This document shows positions 1 through 8,706 of a DNA stretch of 63,634 nucleotides, one piece after another. The position numbers were made by a program, and so were the translations under genes. The notes below the pieces were generated by a model. It worked only from the letters and a program-made list of their open reading frames with translations, did not search any database and was not told the origin of the DNA. Source of the stretch: Hyphomonas sp. BRH_c22 (lineage in GTDB: Bacteria; Pseudomonadota; Alphaproteobacteria; Caulobacterales; Hyphomonadaceae); NCBI RefSeq assembly GCF_000961795.1, contig NZ_LADU01000023.1, positions 1 to 63,634 on the forward strand, read 5' to 3'. Within the stretch, counting starts at the first letter, position 1; each line of letters starts with the position of its first letter.

Positions 1-1036
1 CATTGCGCCCCCGGCGATCATCGCCTTCGCCCCGGCTGCCGCGATCCCGGCGGTCACCATCGGCGCGCGGGCCATCACCGTCCCGGCGTCCCCGGTCGCC
101 GCGATCATCTCCACGGTCCCGGTCTCCGCGATGCTCACCCCGGTCCCGGTCGCCGTCCACGGGACGGATCGAGGAGATATTGTCGTTCAGGCGCAGGCCG
201 TTCAGCTTGCCCGTCGAGGCGTCGATAATCTCGCAACGGCCCCTGAAATTGGCATGCTCGCAGACTTCCCACCTGCCTGACTTGATGTTCAGCGACGAGA
301 CATTGTCATTGAACCGGTACCGGCTGAGATCCTTGACGCCGCGATTGATGCCAAGCGACGCGCCCCGGCCATTGGAATGCACATACAGCGTGGCATCCGC
401 ATCGCGCGCCCCATAATGGCCGCGCAGTGGCGGGCGTTCGTGGTGATAGGCGCGATAGGTGTTCAGGCCGCCGCGCGAATAGCCGAAGCCGTAGGGGCCG
501 TATCCGGCCAGCGGGTCATAATAGCCATAGGACCGGTAGGCCGGTGAGTAACCGTAATGGTAGACCTCTATCCGCGTGCTGCGGGCGTAGCCATAATCGT
601 AATCGTCCTGGCCATACCGTGCCGCATCGGCGTAGCGGATATAGCCGTTGGAATCGCGGATGAACATCAACCCATGCGCCGCATCGGTATATTCGTAGAT
701 CGGACGGACCGATGAGACGTCGCCATCAAGGTCGAAGTATCGCAGGTCCGCAACGTCCTCGCGCACCAGGACGCATCGCCCGGTAAAGTCACTATGCTCG
801 CAAATTTCCCAAGCGCCGGAAAGCACCGCGACTGACCGTGCGCGGTCATTGAACCCTATTTCCGGCAAGGCGTAGATGGGGTCGAAAATGTTGACGGCTT
901 CGCCGGAATATTCCGGTCCGCTGAACAGGATCAGCGCCGCTTCATCCTGCGGCGCGTCATATTGCGCTGACGCTGTGCCCATGAGGGCCAGCGGCGCGGC
1001 GATGATGGCGCCAAGGCGCAGGAGCGTGGCAAACAT
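1..1036 (-). CDS. secreted beta/gamma-crystallin family protein, 3' end outside the window
   Basis: The reading frame from ATG 1036 stays open to the window edge (345 codons). An AGAGGA ribosome site precedes it and the N-terminus is a signal peptide ending TASA-Q. Two crystallin modules are visible, at about residues 34-112 and 210-295. They carry Greek-key Ca2+ motifs of the form N/D-N/D-x-x-S-S: FNDNVSSL and LNDNISSI are intact, while the first module has a weaker NDRARS and DGDVSS. The modules are joined by a Tyr/Gly-rich linker. After the second module comes a low-complexity Asp/Arg/Gly tail that runs off the window. It is a paralogue of the gene at 1701-2378. The fold is clear; the role (Ca2+ binding, envelope or stress) is inference. 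Confidence 0.8.
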   Translation of the reverse strand, partial: MFATLLRLGAIIAAPLALMGTASAQYDAPQDEAALILFSGPEYSGEAVNIFDPIYALPEIGFNDRARSVAVLSGAWEICEHSDFTGRCVLVREDVADLRYFDLDGDVSSVRPIYEYTDAAHGLMFIRDSNGYIRYADAARYGQDDYDYGYARSTRIEVYHYGYSPAYRSYGYYDPLAGYGPYGFGYSRGGLNTYRAYHHERPPLRGHYGARDADATLYVHSNGRGASLGINRGVKDLSRYRFNDNVSSLNIKSGRWEVCEHANFRGRCEIIDASTGKLNGLRLNDNISSIRPVDGDRDRGEHRGDRDRGDDRGDRGRRDGDGPRADGDRRDRGSRGEGDDRRGRN

Positions 1037-1107
1037 GGCCAATTCCTCTCGGTTTCAGCCCATAATATGGAACATGGCACCTGAACGCGGCACAACACCG
1101 GCAAGGC

Positions 1108-1650
1108 CTATGCCTGCGGCTCGTCGCCTTCTTCAGCCCATTGCATCAGGTCGGGTATCCTGATCCGTCCGGCATTCAGGTCTATGTCCGGCACATCTGC
1201 CAGGGTGAACGGCACGAAAACACTTGCCCCGCCGGTGATCAGCTGGATTTCCAGAAGGTCATCCGCGCCGAAATTCTGGACCGATTTGACGCGGCCTTCG
1301 GCAACATTCCCAACAGAATGCACTTCCAGGCCGACAAGGTCCTCGATATAGAATTCGTCCGCATCGGCTGCAGGAAGCTGGGCGCGCGGCACATGAAGCA
1401 GGGTGCCTTTCAGGGCGTCCCATTCTTCCTTCTGCTTCTGCTCGCGAGGTTTCACGATGAAGTGATCGTTGCCGGGACGCGCCGATACGGGCGTCAGCAC
1501 GATCCGGCCCGCCTCATCCGTGAGCGCGCCGTACTCAAACAGGTCAGCCGGGTCTGCGGTAAAGCTTTTGACGCGCACTTCGCCGCGTACGCCATGGGCG
1601 CCTTTCAGGGCGCCCACAACAATCAGTTTGCTGCTCGGATCAGACATCAT
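1108..1650 (-). CDS. rimM: ribosome maturation factor RimM
   Basis: This 180-residue protein binds S19 in the 30S head and assists 16S rRNA processing. The N-terminal beta-barrel carries the family signature GALKGAHGVRGEV, and the C-terminal PRC-like barrel includes FYIEDLVGLEV and VPFTLADVPDIDL. Length is normal for the family. In most alphaproteobacteria rimM directly follows rpsP; here a crystallin gene sits between them and a second crystallin gene follows, so the usual rpsP-rimM-trmD-rplS run is interrupted. The start could be either of two adjacent Met codons (1650 or 1647), both behind an AGAGAAG sequence. Confidence 0.95.
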   Translation of the reverse strand: MMSDPSSKLIVVGALKGAHGVRGEVRVKSFTADPADLFEYGALTDEAGRIVLTPVSARPGNDHFIVKPREQKQKEEWDALKGTLLHVPRAQLPAADADEFYIEDLVGLEVHSVGNVAEGRVKSVQNFGADDLLEIQLITGGASVFVPFTLADVPDIDLNAGRIRIPDLMQWAEEGDEPQA

Positions 1651-1700
1651 CGCGCTTCTCTAACCGCAGTCCGGCCCGGAGAGAACCAGGCTGCTGAAGT

Positions 1701-2378
1701 TTAGTGCCGCCAATCGTAGCGGCTGTGATCCCGGCGCGCGTCATGACGCTGGTCGTAACGCCGGATCGACGAGATGTTGTTGTTGAGCCCGATGGGACGC
1801 AGATCGCCCGAACCGCGCGAAATCACTTCGCAGCGGCCGCGATAATTTGCATGTTCACAGGCAAGCCATGTCCCGCGCGTCACCAGGATCGAGCTGGCCT
1901 TGTCATTGAACCGGTAGTCGGACAGGTTTGCCATGTCCCCGTCGAGTTCGAACGCCTCTCCCCGCAGGTCTTCGCGGGAAAACATCACAACATCCGCCGC
2001 CCTGCCTCGTGCACGCTCACGCCTTACAGGCCTGATCGAAGAAATATTATCATTCAACCGCAAATCCCCCAGGCGTGAGATGCTCGTGTCTATTGTGGCG
2101 CACTTGCCGCGAAAGTTTGCGTCCGTGCAGACTTCCCAGACACCGGAATGAATGCTGATCGAGGAAATGCGGTCATTGAACCGCACGCGAGCAAAGTCCG
2201 GCACGGCGCCGTCGACCTGCAGGGCGCTGCCCCGATATCCCGCGTCGGCGTGCACGACAGCGCCGCCATAACCGTTGCCATAGGAATTGCGGCCACGGTC
2301 CGCCTGCGCTGGCAGGCTGAGTGCGGCAAGGCTTGCGGCGACGATTGCGCCATTCCGGATGCGGTTCAGTTTCGACAT
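1701..2378 (-). CDS. secreted beta/gamma-crystallin protein with four Greek-key Ca2+ motifs
   Basis: The start is ATG 2378, chosen because of a perfect AAGGAG 7 nt upstream and a following signal peptide cut after LPAQA. The mature protein (225 residues in total) holds four Greek-key repeats in two domains. Each has an intact Ca2+-binding motif: NDRISS (68-73), NDNISS (109-114), NDKASS (158-163) and NNNISS (199-204). Paired cysteines (C84/C93 and C174/C183) follow the pattern WEVC..NFRGKC. The C-terminus is rich in Arg, His and Asp. It is probably a periplasmic or extracellular Ca2+-binding protein. It lies between rpsP and rimM, beyond the rpsP terminator, so it is probably transcribed separately. 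Confidence 0.85.
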   Translation of the reverse strand: MSKLNRIRNGAIVAASLAALSLPAQADRGRNSYGNGYGGAVVHADAGYRGSALQVDGAVPDFARVRFNDRISSISIHSGVWEVCTDANFRGKCATIDTSISRLGDLRLNDNISSIRPVRRERARGRAADVVMFSREDLRGEAFELDGDMANLSDYRFNDKASSILVTRGTWLACEHANYRGRCEVISRGSGDLRPIGLNNNISSIRRYDQRHDARRDHSRYDWRH

Positions 2379-2481
2379 GGCGAACTCCTTTTGAACAGCG
2401 CGATGTCTACGTGAAGCGAACTGAACCGGGGCAAGGTTCCCTGTTGCCGTGCGTTCACCGGTCCCTAACGGGCTGGCAAAC

Positions 2482-2513
2482 AAAAAGGCCAGTGCGCCTG
2501 GCACTGGCCTTTT
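2482..2513 (-). terminator. rho-independent terminator after rpsP
   Basis: A 13-bp perfect inverted repeat (2483-2495 and 2501-2513) surrounds a 5-nt loop. On the minus strand it is followed by a run of T, giving a classical intrinsic terminator about 25 nt past the rpsP stop codon. It separates the ffh-aroQ-rpsP unit from the crystallin gene downstream. Confidence 0.85.
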
Positions 2514-2536
2514 GACGGTTTGCTTGCTGGCCGAAC

Positions 2537-2980
2537 CTATTCGGAAACGGCTTCCTCGGCAGGTGCGTCTTCAGCTGGCGCTTCTTCAACCGGGGCAGGG
2601 GCTTTGGCCGCCTCGGCAGCAGCTTCAGCTTTCTCGGCACGTTCCTTGGCGCGTTCCTGCGCCTTCTTGCCTGGCTCGCCCTTGTTCGGGTTGCTGCCGG
2701 CGCTCCATGCGTAGATCGGAGCGGATTCGCCTTCGAGTGTTATCTGCGACAGGAAGCGTGCGACGCGCTCGGTGGGCTGGGCGCCTTTCTTGATCCATTC
2801 TGCGGCTTTGGCGCCGTCGATTTTCACGCGCTCGCCGGAATCCTTGGCAAGGCGCGGATCGTAGACGCCGATCTTCTCGATGAAACGGCCGTCGCGTGGT
2901 GCACGGGCGTCAGCGATGACAACCGAATAGAAGGGGCGTTTCTTGGACCCGCCACGGGCGAGTCGGATCTTGAGGGACAT
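2537..2980 (-). CDS. rpsP: 30S ribosomal protein S16
   Basis: The first 80 residues are S16, with the signatures [24 protein letters not shown] and [12 protein letters not shown]. The protein is 147 residues, longer than the approximately 80 of E. coli S16, because of an Ala/Glu/Pro/Lys-rich tail (about residues 105-147), a common alphaproteobacterial extension. It follows chorismate mutase and ffh on the same strand and ends at a strong terminator. Confidence 0.97.
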   Translation of the reverse strand: MSLKIRLARGGSKKRPFYSVVIADARAPRDGRFIEKIGVYDPRLAKDSGERVKIDGAKAAEWIKKGAQPTERVARFLSQITLEGESAPIYAWSAGSNPNKGEPGKKAQERAKERAEKAEAAAEAAKAPAPVEEAPAEDAPAEEAVSE

Positions 2981-3013
2981 TGGGGTTACTCCTGTAAAGT
3001 GTCGTCTCTGGAA

Positions 3014-3328
3014 TTAAAGTTCAGCTTCATCGCTGCGGATTTGCTCATGATGGCGGATGACTTCCGCCACAATGAAAGTGAGGAATTTCTCGGCGAATGC
3101 CGGGTCGAGGCCGGCCTCATTGGCCAGGTTGCGAAGGCGTTCGATCTGCTGGCCTTCGCGGGATTTGTCAGCGGGCGGCATATTGTGCAGCGCCTTGAGC
3201 TTACCCACTTCCTTGGTCGCCTTGAACCGCTCGGCCAGCGTGTGAACGAGGATGGCATCAAGATTGTCGATGCTGGACCGAAGCTGGTTCAGCTGGAACA
3301 GAGCAAGTGTATTGTCAGCGTTTGTCAT
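3014..3328 (-). CDS. chorismate mutase, AroQ class
   Basis: This 104-residue all-helical AroQ-type protein would convert chorismate to prephenate for Phe/Tyr synthesis. Visible features are the first helix LRSSIDNLDAILVHTLAERF, the basic patch around ATKEVGKLKALHNMPPADKSRE, and a C-terminal helix with FIVAEVIRHHEQIR. Its ATG immediately follows the TAA of ffh (TAAATG), so it is likely translationally coupled to ffh. An aroQ between ffh and rpsP is a common alphaproteobacterial arrangement. Confidence 0.9.
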   Translation of the reverse strand: MTNADNTLALFQLNQLRSSIDNLDAILVHTLAERFKATKEVGKLKALHNMPPADKSREGQQIERLRNLANEAGLDPAFAEKFLTFIVAEVIRHHEQIRSDEAEL

Positions 3329-4792
3329 TTATTTCTTCGTTCCCCCGAGGCCCGGAAGGCCGTTGCCCAGTCCCGGCAAGCCGCCAGAGCCCATGCCCGG
3401 CAGTTGCTGGCCGCCCATTCTTGCCAGGTCGGCCGGCGACATGCCGGCCTGTGAGGCCGCGCCCATCATGGCTTTCATGCCGCCCTTGGTACGCATCTTC
3501 TTCATCATGCCGGCCATCTGCTGGTGCATCTTGAGAAGCTTGTTCACTTCCTGGACCGTGGTGCCGGACCCTGCCGCGATGCGCTTGCGCCGCGACGCGT
3601 TCAGCAGCGCAGGCTTGCGGCGTTCCTTCCGTGTCATGGACAGGATGATCGCTTCCTGGCGCTTCAGGACATTGTCATCGAGATTGGCGCTGGCCATGGC
3701 TTCCTTGGCCTTGCGGGCGCCGGGCATCATGCCCATGATGCCGCCAAGGCCGCCCATGCGCTGCATCTGGCGCAGCTGTTCGGCCATGTCTTCGAGATCG
3801 AATTCGCCCTTCTTGAGCTTCGCGGCCATCCGCTCGGCCTTGTCGGCGTCCATCTGCTCGGAGGCTTTTTCGACGAGGCTGACAATATCGCCCTGACCGA
3901 GGATGCGCCCGGCCACGCGGGAGGCATCGAACGTATCGAGACCATCGAGCTTTTCGCCGACGCCGAGAAACTTGATCGGCAAGCCGGTGACGGCGCGCAT
4001 TGACAGCGCAGCGCCGCCGCGCCCGTCGCCGTCCATCCGTGTCAGGACAAGGCCGGTCAGTGGCAGGCGGCTGTGAAAGCGTTTCGCTGTTTCAACCGCG
4101 TCCTGGCCCGTCAGCGCATCGGCAACCAGAAGCGTTTCGGACGGCTTGGCGATGGCGGCGATTTCCGCCGCCTCATTCATCATCTGCTCGTCAATCGTGG
4201 TGCGGCCGGCCGTATCGAGGATCAGGACATCATAGCCGCCGATCTTGGCGGCCTGAACGGCGCGCCGCGCAATGTCGGCTGGCAGCTGGCCTTCGATGAT
4301 CGGCAGGGACGATACATTGTCGCCGCACTGATCGGCCAGAATCGCCAATTGCTGCATGGCGGCCGGGCGGCGGACATCCAGCGAGGCGAGCAGGACTTTC
4401 TTGCGCTGCTTTTCCGACAGGCGCTTGGCAATCTTAGCTGTCGTGGTCGTTTTGCCCGAGCCCTGAAGGCCGGCCATCATCATCACGGCCGGGGGGTTAT
4501 CGACGCGGAGGCTGGAATCGGCATCTGCGCCGCCGAGCATTTCGACGAGGCCGTCATAAACGATCTTGACGACCTGCTGGCCGGGCTTCACCGAGCGGAC
4601 AACTTCCTCACCGACGGCACGGCTGCGCACGCTGTCGATGAAATCCTTGACCACGGGCAAGGCTACGTCAGCTTCGAGCAGAGCCACACGTATTTCACGC
4701 AGGGCGGCGTTCACGTCCTTTTCGGACAGCGCGCCGCGGCCGGTCAGACCGTCGAAAATGCCGCCAAGACGATCGCTTAATGCGTCGAACAT
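3329..4792 (-). CDS. ffh: signal recognition particle GTPase Ffh
   Basis: This protein targets nascent membrane proteins to FtsY and SecYEG. Order of domains in 487 residues: N helices; G domain with P-loop GLQGSGKTTTTAKIA, DVRRPAA, DTAGRT and TRMDGDGRGG; then a Met-rich M domain (GGLGGIMGMMPG, KKMRTKGGMKAMM) ending in a Gly/Leu/Pro tail. The start at 4792 is preceded by AGGAG at a normal distance; the 22-residue extension upstream is not supported. It is the first gene of ffh-aroQ-rpsP. The 4.5S RNA partner was not seen in this window. Confidence 0.97.
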   Translation of the reverse strand: MFDALSDRLGGIFDGLTGRGALSEKDVNAALREIRVALLEADVALPVVKDFIDSVRSRAVGEEVVRSVKPGQQVVKIVYDGLVEMLGGADADSSLRVDNPPAVMMMAGLQGSGKTTTTAKIAKRLSEKQRKKVLLASLDVRRPAAMQQLAILADQCGDNVSSLPIIEGQLPADIARRAVQAAKIGGYDVLILDTAGRTTIDEQMMNEAAEIAAIAKPSETLLVADALTGQDAVETAKRFHSRLPLTGLVLTRMDGDGRGGAALSMRAVTGLPIKFLGVGEKLDGLDTFDASRVAGRILGQGDIVSLVEKASEQMDADKAERMAAKLKKGEFDLEDMAEQLRQMQRMGGLGGIMGMMPGARKAKEAMASANLDDNVLKRQEAIILSMTRKERRKPALLNASRRKRIAAGSGTTVQEVNKLLKMHQQMAGMMKKMRTKGGMKAMMGAASQAGMSPADLARMGGQQLPGMGSGGLPGLGNGLPGLGGTKK

Positions 4793-4980
4793 GTGCCTAC
4801 TCCTTTGCCATTTGCCTGAAGGACAGACATAGGCGCTCAAACCCGGCGCACAAAGCATGAAGCCCCGCTGAGCGAACCTTCGCCGGGCGGGGGGCCTCGC
4901 TGACCTCGAGTGTCAGTCAAAGCGCGCTTTTCATGTTTGCGCGGATGTAAGCGCGCCTAAAGCATGCAGGCCGGTTGAGG
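4793..4980. other. intergenic region upstream of ffh with a hairpin
   Basis: No gene is seen in this 188-bp gap. It must contain the ffh promoter. At 4863-4892 there is a nested hairpin (ccccgc/gcgggg outside, gcgaa/ttcgc inside) that could terminate the acetyltransferase transcript, but it has no U-tract. GCGCGC arms near 4923 and 4952 form a second weak inverted repeat. Confidence 0.4.
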
Positions 4981-5571
4981 TCAAGCCAGCTGCATCTGTG
5001 CGACCCGGTCCTTCAGGAGGTCGACCGCCGCCCGTATCTCTGCGTCCACAAGCGACAGGATGGCCAAATCAGACCATGATCCGTCGGCGAGGCGCATATA
5101 ACGGCGCAACACACCTTCCTGGCGCGCACCAAGCCGCTCAAGCGCCCTGATCGCCCTTTCATTGCCCGCGGCAATCGGGAATTCGATACGGCGCATCCGG
5201 GCGCCGAAGGCCCGGCCGATCATGGCCATTTGCGTCGCCACGGGTACGACCGTACCGCGCATTTCGGGCGGGTGCCAGACATAGCCAATGCCGACCCGCC
5301 GATGGGTCCGCGAAACATCGAGATAGGCGATCACGCCTGCAAAGGCATCGTCAGACTGGCGCGTTATCGAGAAAGGAATGATGCTGCCCTGTTTCTTCAT
5401 CGCCAGCATGAAGTCGACATAGGCGTGAAAATTGGTGCCTTTGGGGATAACCGGCAGCCAGTCCCACATGGATTGCACCGCGTCCGATACTTCAAGCCGG
5501 GCACGGTCACCCTCCTCCAGCATATCCAGCCGGACGACGTCGTTATGGAATCCCTTCTCGTCAAGCCGCAT
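4981..5571 (-). CDS. GNAT family N-acetyltransferase (RimJ/RimL type)
   Basis: This 196-residue acetyltransferase fold carries the N-terminal RLDMLEEGDRARL strand-helix typical of RimJ/RimL enzymes, the block GIGYVWHPPEMRGTVV, and the acetyl-CoA/acceptor segment NERAIRALERLGARQEGVLRRYM. It presumably acetylates an alpha-amino group of a protein or small molecule; the substrate is unknown. No strong ribosome site marks the start. ATG 5571 was preferred to a TTG at 5613 because the homologous part begins there. It stands alone between ffh and a peptidase gene. Confidence 0.8.
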   Translation of the reverse strand: MRLDEKGFHNDVVRLDMLEEGDRARLEVSDAVQSMWDWLPVIPKGTNFHAYVDFMLAMKKQGSIIPFSITRQSDDAFAGVIAYLDVSRTHRRVGIGYVWHPPEMRGTVVPVATQMAMIGRAFGARMRRIEFPIAAGNERAIRALERLGARQEGVLRRYMRLADGSWSDLAILSLVDAEIRAAVDLLKDRVAQMQLA

Positions 5572-5679
5572 GCCTGAGAAAGTGTCACGGATTGGATAAC
5601 TGGCAAGACCCAAGCCAGAAAATCATCCAAAGTTCCAATCCGGAACTGATATCCGCACCGCGTTCCAGTTTGGTACTCT

Positions 5680-7857
5680 CTACGCGTCGAATAGCCGCTC
5701 GGACAGGTAGGTGAATTCCAGAGCGGACCGCTTGGCGCGCTCCGTCTGGTTCGCCGCCGCGGAGTGTCCGCCGTCAATGTTCTCGTAATACAGGAAGGGC
5801 AGACCGGCAGCCTCAAACAGTTTCGCCATCTTCCGCGCGTGCCCCGGATGAACCCGGTCATCCTTGGTCGAGGTGACAAAGAACGGCGTCGGATAGGACC
5901 TGGCCGCATCGAAGTTCTGATAGGGAGAGATCGTCTCGAGAAATGCGCGCTCTTCCGGCACATCCGGGGACCCATATTCATCCACCCATGACGCACCCGC
6001 CAGCAAGACATGGTAACGCATCATGTCCAGCAGCGGCACCTGCACGACCACAGCGTTCCAGAGGTCCGGCCGCTGGTTCAGCATGACACCCATCAACAGG
6101 CCGCCATTCGAACCGCCCATGATGCCAAGATGCCGAGGACGGGTGACCTTGCGCGCAATCAGGTCTTCGCCGACCGCGATGAAATCATCAAATACGCGCT
6201 GCCGGTCGCGCTTGAGGCCCGCCTGGTGCCAGGCCGGACCGAATTCGCCGCCGCCCCGGATATTCGCCAGCACATAGGCCCCGCCCTGTTCCAGCCATAG
6301 CCGCCCCGTGACGGGGCTGTAGGCTGGGTTCATCGACACCTGGAACCCGCCATAGCCGTAAAGCAGTGTCGGCGTGCTGCCATCCAGTGGCATGTCGGCC
6401 TTATGCACGATGAAATAGGGGACCTTCGTCCCGTCCTTCGAGGTCGCAAAGTACTGTTCGACCTTGAGACCTGATACATCGAATTTGCCCGGCAGGCTCT
6501 TCAGGGATGCCACATCGCCGGTCCTGATGTCATAGGACAGGAGCGAATCCGGCGTCAGGAAGTCCTCATAATTGAGGAAGACAGCTTCCTCATGCGCTTC
6601 AGCAAACGCGATACCGGCCTGACCGCTGCCCGGCAGGTCGACCGGCGTGCGTGTCCATCCATCCGCACCAGGCTCCAGGCGCATCACACGCCCGACCACA
6701 TTGTCATTTATCGACAGGAGCGCGGCGCCCTTCGCAATGGCCACGCCGTTCACCGCCTGCGTCGCGCCGGGACGGAACACGAGATCGACTTTGGGCAGCT
6801 GCCGTGTTGCCAGGAAAGCTGCCACGTCGAATGCGACAAGATCACCGGAAGTGAACGATTCCGTCTGGCCCTCGGGTGCCCAGTCCTCTTCGAGCGACAA
6901 AAGGAACTGGCCCTTGTAGATGCCGTTCGGTGAGGATTTCAGCGGGATCGGCCAGCGCACGGGCTGGGCTTCTCCATCCGGCAGCCACCAATAGGAATGC
7001 GTGAAAAAGGTTTCTGCCTTCACCGCGCCCTGCAGCACCTGGCCGTCATCCAGCTCCATGACCATCGGCCAGACGCCAACCTGCGTGCTGGCCCCTCGGA
7101 TTACTTCCTCGGCTGCATCGAGCGGCGTTCCGCGATGCCAGCGCTTGACGATGAAGGGGTAGCCTGAATCGGTCACCGTGCCGGCGCCCCAGTCAGAGGC
7201 GATCAGCAATGTGTCGGCATCCACCCATGCCACGCCCTGCTTGGCTTCAGGCGTGACGAAGCCGTCCTGAACGAATGTCTGGGTCGAGAGGTCGAATTCC
7301 CGGTTGATGACCGCGTCCTTGCCGCCATCCGACAGGGACACGAGGCAGTGCCGCGCCGGCTTGCCTGTCTGACGCAGGCAATCGGCGCCCTTGTAGACCC
7401 AGTTCTTGCCTTCATCCGCCGACAGCTTGTCGAAATCGACAATCGTTTCCCATTCCGGGTCCGCCGACGCGTAGCTCGTCAGGCTGGTCCGCCGCCACAG
7501 GCCGCGGACATTTACATCGTCCTGCCAGAAATTGTAGACCCAGCCATTACGCACCGCGCCATAGGGAATACGTTCCCTGGAGTTCAGCGCATCCAGCGCG
7601 GCCGCTTCGAAACCGGCATAGCGCGGATCGGTCTGCAACTCAGCGAGCGTCCGCTCGTTCTGGGCCCGCACCCAGTCAAGCGCTTTCTCGCCCTCAACTT
7701 CTTCCAGCCACAGGTTTGGATCGACCGGGGCGGTTTTAGTCATGGGCAATGGTGTGTCAGGCAAAATCGTCTCCGGTTCTGGTGCAAGGGTGCACCCTGT
7801 CAGAATGAGGGCGGCAGTTAGGGATTTCAAAAGACGCAAGGGATCTCCATCGTTCAT
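5680..7857 (-). CDS. prolyl oligopeptidase family (S9A) serine peptidase, lipoprotein
   Basis: The N-terminus is a lipoprotein signal with lipobox LTGC, so the 725-residue enzyme should be anchored outside the inner membrane. The middle is a seven-bladed propeller-like region starting NLWLEEVEGEKALDWV. The C-terminal alpha/beta hydrolase domain shows YGYGGFQVSMNPAY, the nucleophile motif GGSNGGLLMG (Ser), DDRVHPGHARK (Asp) and the catalytic His in IDGGHSAAA. The start at 7857 has GAGG 5 nt upstream. It probably degrades proline-containing peptides in the periplasm. Confidence 0.9.
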   Translation of the reverse strand: MNDGDPLRLLKSLTAALILTGCTLAPEPETILPDTPLPMTKTAPVDPNLWLEEVEGEKALDWVRAQNERTLAELQTDPRYAGFEAAALDALNSRERIPYGAVRNGWVYNFWQDDVNVRGLWRRTSLTSYASADPEWETIVDFDKLSADEGKNWVYKGADCLRQTGKPARHCLVSLSDGGKDAVINREFDLSTQTFVQDGFVTPEAKQGVAWVDADTLLIASDWGAGTVTDSGYPFIVKRWHRGTPLDAAEEVIRGASTQVGVWPMVMELDDGQVLQGAVKAETFFTHSYWWLPDGEAQPVRWPIPLKSSPNGIYKGQFLLSLEEDWAPEGQTESFTSGDLVAFDVAAFLATRQLPKVDLVFRPGATQAVNGVAIAKGAALLSINDNVVGRVMRLEPGADGWTRTPVDLPGSGQAGIAFAEAHEEAVFLNYEDFLTPDSLLSYDIRTGDVASLKSLPGKFDVSGLKVEQYFATSKDGTKVPYFIVHKADMPLDGSTPTLLYGYGGFQVSMNPAYSPVTGRLWLEQGGAYVLANIRGGGEFGPAWHQAGLKRDRQRVFDDFIAVGEDLIARKVTRPRHLGIMGGSNGGLLMGVMLNQRPDLWNAVVVQVPLLDMMRYHVLLAGASWVDEYGSPDVPEERAFLETISPYQNFDAARSYPTPFFVTSTKDDRVHPGHARKMAKLFEAAGLPFLYYENIDGGHSAAANQTERAKRSALEFTYLSERLFDA

Positions 7858-7970
7858 GGCCGCCTCAGCAATCAGATATGTGACTCGTCCCCGCCAAAGC
7901 TGGCACGACATAGTTTGTGATCGCGTTCAAGGCAAACGGCGACATGACATGGACGAACGGCCCGCTCGCC

Positions 7971-8582
7971 CTAGGCGGGACCGTTCGGGGTCCATGGCCC
8001 GATCCGCTCGAACGATATCCGCTCGACCAGCAAGGCTCTCGACTTGTCGGGCACGACGGGCCGGATGCCGATATAGTCAACCGCCTGATCGCCCTCGACA
8101 CGGGGCACATCGTATTCGAACGTGAAATCGGAGAATTCCGGCTTCAGGTCAAAGACCCTCCACCCTGATTCGCCGACACGTCCGGCAGAATAGTTCACGG
8201 CAAGCTGCATCGCGCCGCGGTCATCGGTCGGCCGGGCGCGCACGGTGACCCGAATGGTCATGCCGGAAAACTGGGTCTCGATATCGGCTGCCAGCCGGAA
8301 ATGCGGGCCAAGGTCCGGCTCGTCGCGCAGCGCGCCCGCATCTGCACTGATCAGCAACAGGGTTTTCTTGTCAGGCCCGTCCGTGAGCTCAGTCCGGGCA
8401 TTCCCGCCGGAAAACACCTTGTTGAGATAATCGCCCTCAATGGTGATCTTGTCGTAATTTGCGCCGTCGCCCGTCACTGGTCCCGTGGGCAAGGCACCGA
8501 TACCGGGCCGGATCGCCAGGTAAACCATCATGGCGACGAGCGCCAAAGCGGCCGAGAAGAAAAATCGGTCCCGAATCTGCAT
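7971..8582 (-). CDS. membrane-anchored hypothetical protein
   Basis: This 203-residue protein is not assigned to a known family. It has one N-terminal membrane helix (FFFSAALALVAMMVYLAI) and an outside domain rich in beta strands. The closing segment ALLVERISFERIGPW resembles the last strand of carbohydrate-binding jelly-roll domains, which is only a suggestion. The ATG at 8582 follows GGAAGGA. It is divergent from the AGE-family epimerase gene 124 bp away, so a shared role in polysaccharide metabolism is possible. Confidence 0.6.
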   Translation of the reverse strand: MQIRDRFFFSAALALVAMMVYLAIRPGIGALPTGPVTGDGANYDKITIEGDYLNKVFSGGNARTELTDGPDKKTLLLISADAGALRDEPDLGPHFRLAADIETQFSGMTIRVTVRARPTDDRGAMQLAVNYSAGRVGESGWRVFDLKPEFSDFTFEYDVPRVEGDQAVDYIGIRPVVPDKSRALLVERISFERIGPWTPNGPA

Positions 8583-8706
8583 CTTCCTTCCGTCATACGG
8601 GCGCGAGTCAGGGCGCTGGCCAATCCATTGATCTGCTGATAGCAGGAGCACGAACGGTTTGGCGAGCCGTAGCTCGGATTCAGGTGCATTTTGGGGATCA
8701 GGCTCG

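Noticed and set aside
3..416. Arg/Ser/Pro-rich plus-strand frame
   Set aside because: It is antisense to the Asp/Arg repeat tail of the crystallin gene and has no family pattern.
4793..4980. 4.5S SRP RNA next to ffh
   Set aside because: The conserved apical sequence (GGTCAGG...GGAAGCAGCC) is absent.
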